From positions 1-13,426 of the forward strand of contig JAKACF010000046.1 of NCBI GenBank assembly GCA_021821585.1: 13,426 nucleotides of DNA, in the 5' to 3' direction. The DNA is from Actinomycetes bacterium (GTDB lineage: Bacteria > Actinomycetota > Acidimicrobiia > Acidimicrobiales > Bog-793). The position numbers and the translations under genes were made by a program. Below, piece after piece: positions 12,996 to 13,426 of the stretch. The notes under the pieces were generated by a model. It was not told the DNA's origin and ran no database searches. It saw only the letters and a list, made by a program, of their open reading frames with translations. How positions within the stretch are numbered: position 1 is the first letter of the stretch; each line of letters opens with the position of its first letter.

Positions 12996-13426
12996 GTGGA
13001 CCGCCGCCCCCCTCCCCCCTCGTCACCCGGCCCGCAGCCGCGCCACGTCCGCATCGTCGGCCGCGGCCGCGAGCCGGCGCCACCGCCCGAGGAGGCGGCG
13101 GACGCCGGTGCGTCGCGGCCGGGAAAGGGGGCCGACGGGGACGCCGCCGGGGGCCGGGACAGCGGGCGGCGGGCACGGGGCGCACCGGCGAAGAGGGCCA
13201 ACGGCCGTCCTGCCGGGCAGTCGACGAGAGGCTCCTCGTCCGCCTCAGCCGACAAGGCCCCGGCTCCCGAGCGCCACCGGGGGGAGCGGCGGGTGAACGG
13301 CGCCGCGAGGGGCAACGGGAGCGCCCGGGCCGCCGACGGCGGCGCGGCCCCGAGGCGCGGCCCGCAGCGGGCCGGCGCCGAGCAGCGGCAGGGAGAGACG
13401 CGTGCCACGTCCGTCCGGGAGGCGGC
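12996..13426 (+). CDS. Possible start of an MBOAT partner protein, disordered N-terminus (partial)
   Basis: From GTG 12996, two bases after the acyltransferase stop, a frame without stop codons runs to the window edge (143 codons). The product so far is low-complexity, rich in Arg, Gly, Ala, Pro and Ser, with no recognisable domain or membrane segment. In this GC-rich sequence an open frame is weak evidence, and the minus strand is also open. A better start may be GTG 13293, in the same frame, preceded by GGGGAG (13281-13286) with a 6-base gap; then 12994-13292 would be non-coding. MBOAT genes are commonly followed by an SGNH/AlgX-like partner, which would fit, but nothing visible here proves it. 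Confidence 0.4.
   Translation, partial: MDRRPPPPSSPGPQPRHVRIVGRGREPAPPPEEAADAGASRPGKGADGDAAGGRDSGRRARGAPAKRANGRPAGQSTRGSSSASADKAPAPERHRGERRVNGAARGNGSARAADGGAAPRRGPQRAGAEQRQGETRATSVREA

Noticed and set aside
11488..13185. Minus-strand open frame (565 codons) opposite the acyltransferase
   Set aside because: The plus strand encodes a full MBOAT protein with membrane segments; the minus product is repetitive and acidic with no family features, and it crosses the gap upstream of the acyltransferase start.

Overview
The window is a high-GC chromosomal segment from an actinobacterium. A WhiB protein, a DUF3107 protein, a paired ArsA/Get3-like ATPase module and a PdtaS-type histidine kinase all point there. 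From the style of the proteins my best guess is class Acidimicrobiia, but no rRNA or other decisive marker is present. I see no mobile element, tRNA, CRISPR array or phage gene. Almost all the sequence is ordinary, dense coding DNA.

Layout. (1) 1-161: the last codons of an Mrp/ApbC-like ATPase, closed by a GC-rich hairpin. (2) 192-1370: a dGTPase-like HD-domain phosphohydrolase with an uncertain start. (3) 1435-8269: a tight seven-gene same-strand run, which I read as one operon: DUF3107 protein, ArsA-like ATPase 1, ArsA-like ATPase 2, PHP-domain phosphatase, PdtaS-like sensor kinase, SigE-family sigma factor, and a membrane-anchored putative sigma regulator. Four of the six junctions are 4-base start/stop overlaps, and the other gaps are 1 and 10 bases. 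(4) 8286-8579, minus strand: a WhiB1-like iron-sulfur regulator converging on the operon. Its upstream region carries a good promoter and two copies of a CRP-type palindrome (TGTGA-N6-TCACA). (5) 8831-9553: a glycerophosphodiester phosphodiesterase, divergent from whiB. (6) 9584-11340: etfB-etfA, ended by a long, near-perfect hairpin terminator. (7) 11560-12993: an MBOAT membrane O-acyltransferase, followed by an open, low-complexity frame that runs off the window and may be the start of its partner protein.

How the genes may work together. The PdtaS/WhiB1/sigma-factor neighbourhood resembles the Mycobacterium tuberculosis region around Rv3219 (whiB1) and Rv3220c (pdtaS). The ATPase pair resembles Rv3679/Rv3680, which in that species lie beside another whiB gene. 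Here the two modules are joined in one coupled run. The most testable points are: cAMP-type (CRP) control of whiB1 appears conserved far outside mycobacteria; the two ArsA-like ATPases show complementary departures from the canonical active site, suggesting an obligate heterodimer; and the sigma factor is paired with an unusual anchored protein that has no zinc-finger anti-sigma domain. I found no clearly new defence or mobile system.
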